Below, one piece after another: positions 62,983-64,000 of a DNA stretch of 64,000 bases; the first letter of the stretch is position 1, and the number at the start of each line of letters is the position of its first letter. The position numbers were made by a program, and so were the translations under genes. The DNA is taken from contig CM065325.1 in the NCBI GenBank assembly GCA_033032175.1, forward strand, positions 28,930 to 92,929, in the 5' to 3' direction. Source of the stretch: Saturnia japonica. Lineage: Eukaryota; Arthropoda; Insecta; Lepidoptera; Saturniidae. Below the pieces are notes generated by a model. That model saw only the letters and a list, made by a program, of their open reading frames with translations. It was not told where the DNA came from and ran no database searches.

Positions 62983-64000
62983 CTGTAAATCGTAAAAATT
63001 CAATTATTAATATCTACTTAGTTCATCCTACTAATCGTGCACGAGTTGAATGCAGAGTCAAGGATTTCGATAGGGCTATGACCTAAGTAGAAGTATTGCT
63101 TTCGATGATGAGGAACTCGACAAATTTCAACGTTGTTTTAAATTTAACATTTACATTATGGTTAGCATAATGAAAAAAAAGCTAATAATATATCAAACAA
63201 AGTGAAAAAATAAATCTCAAAAATTTAATAATTATCAGGCTAATTTTTCGCAATTTCCCGTGCTTGCAAGTTAATGAAAACGAATTAGTCATTATTAAGA
63301 ACATAAATTAATACGGGGCCACAATTTGAGTTAATATGCGATCGGTAATCGTACGATAATTGTCAACACACACGACTTACAGTAAGGGCGTGTGAGGCGA
63401 GGCGTGCAAACGGAGGGGGGAGATGCCGCTCCTCACCTCAGGCCTCGAGTGCATTCAACTCGCGTTAAATATAAGAAGGCATACATGATAAATGTTAAAT
63501 GTTTATTTTAGAAATGAGTGTACTTTTGAACGTTAACAAGCGAAATTGCCGTCAGCTATATTAGTCTATATTATCTCTGCTGTGACGTCATAAAGGGTCG
63601 AAAACAAACGTCAATGTCACAGCACAGATGTAGATATACGATCGAACATGAAATTGGCTTAGAGTCTTATGAAGTCACAGCATGGTCGACAGCGTTTTCA
63701 GAGTAAAAAATAACCATTTTTAAATTGTAGTTAGCCATCTTACAATTTTAATATCTGAAACCGATAAATACTGGATTCTTAAGTCAAATACTATAGAAAA
63801 TATTTATTTATTGCGCCAAATTTAATATGAGTCATGTTGTCTATTTTCGAGTCCTTGGTTTTATTATTTTGATCTACTATAGTTTAAATAGGTAACATAG
63901 AAGGTACATGAATGCTACATGAGACCATTTATACAGCTCAAAACACTACCTCCTCCCTGCAGAAGATCGCAACCAAATAACGTTATGTTGTGTTCCTGCG
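62983..64000 (-). other. GCN2 intron upstream of the kinase exons; no exon found
   Basis: AT-rich apart from a GC patch at 63385-63465. I looked for the exon before 62982, which must end in phase 0, and found none, so it lies beyond the window. Confidence 0.45.

Noticed and set aside
63946..64000. Minus-strand open stretch (QEHNITLFGCDLLQGGG) before a GTAGTG donor as the upstream GCN2 exon
   Set aside because: The exon at 62982 needs a phase-0 donor before it; this one ends in phase 1 or 2 in its open frames, and I cannot recognise the protein as GCN2.
1..64000. CRISPR arrays, operons, ribosome-binding sites or phage genes
   Set aside because: Split genes, SINEs, LINEs and Helitrons show an animal genome. 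No spaced direct repeats of CRISPR form are present.

Overview
The window is eukaryotic, AT-rich and gene-poor, and looks like the genome of an insect, most probably a moth or butterfly (Lepidoptera). The reasons are split genes with GT-AG introns, many non-autonomous Helitrons ending in CTAGT, rosa-like and irritans-like mariners, and a GC-rich repeat at about 49150-49310 of a type very common in Lepidoptera. The order is an inference from repeat content; the species cannot be told.

Two host genes can be supported. On the minus strand, 34415-62982 carries the 3' two-thirds of the eIF2-alpha kinase GCN2 (EIF2AK4). Seventeen exons join in frame into 1060 residues plus a stop, covering the catalytic kinase, the histidyl-tRNA-synthetase-like domain and the C-terminal domain. 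The RWD and pseudokinase part must lie beyond 64000. On the plus strand, 23102-27203 is a two-exon gene for a 107-residue single-pass membrane protein. It resembles only the N-terminal anchor of amino-acid-transporter heavy chains (SLC3A2/4F2hc), including the APxC cysteine after the membrane segment, and has no glycosidase-like ectodomain. The two genes point towards each other, so a possible transporter subunit and the amino-acid-starvation kinase are convergent neighbours.

Layout. 1-22 kb: no firm host gene; MITEs, Helitrons, a mariner and a Helitron nested in an older repeat (7.1-9.1 kb), a decayed Tc1 element (13.0-13.9 kb) and a Jockey-type LINE ORF1 without ORF2 (16.7-18.9 kb). 22.0-22.8 kb: an ORF resembling the N-terminal domain of Crypton-type tyrosine recombinases, followed by a perfect G7-TTCG-C7 hairpin. 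23.1-27.2 kb: the small membrane-protein gene, whose intron holds a Helitron, a rosa-like mariner and a SINE. 27.5-34.4 kb: intergenic, with a mariner deletion derivative, SINEs, a second copy of the rosa-like mariner and a MITE. 34.4-63 kb: GCN2, whose introns hold Helitrons, SINEs, a long-TIR MITE, a decayed irritans-type mariner, a CR1/Jockey-group LINE inside a MITE, and a 3.6-kb Gypsy element with identical LTRs.

The two host genes could act in one theme (amino-acid uptake and amino-acid-starvation signalling), but only adjacency is seen here. The rest is a record of successive transposon insertions, several recent: identical Gypsy LTRs and two near-identical mariners.
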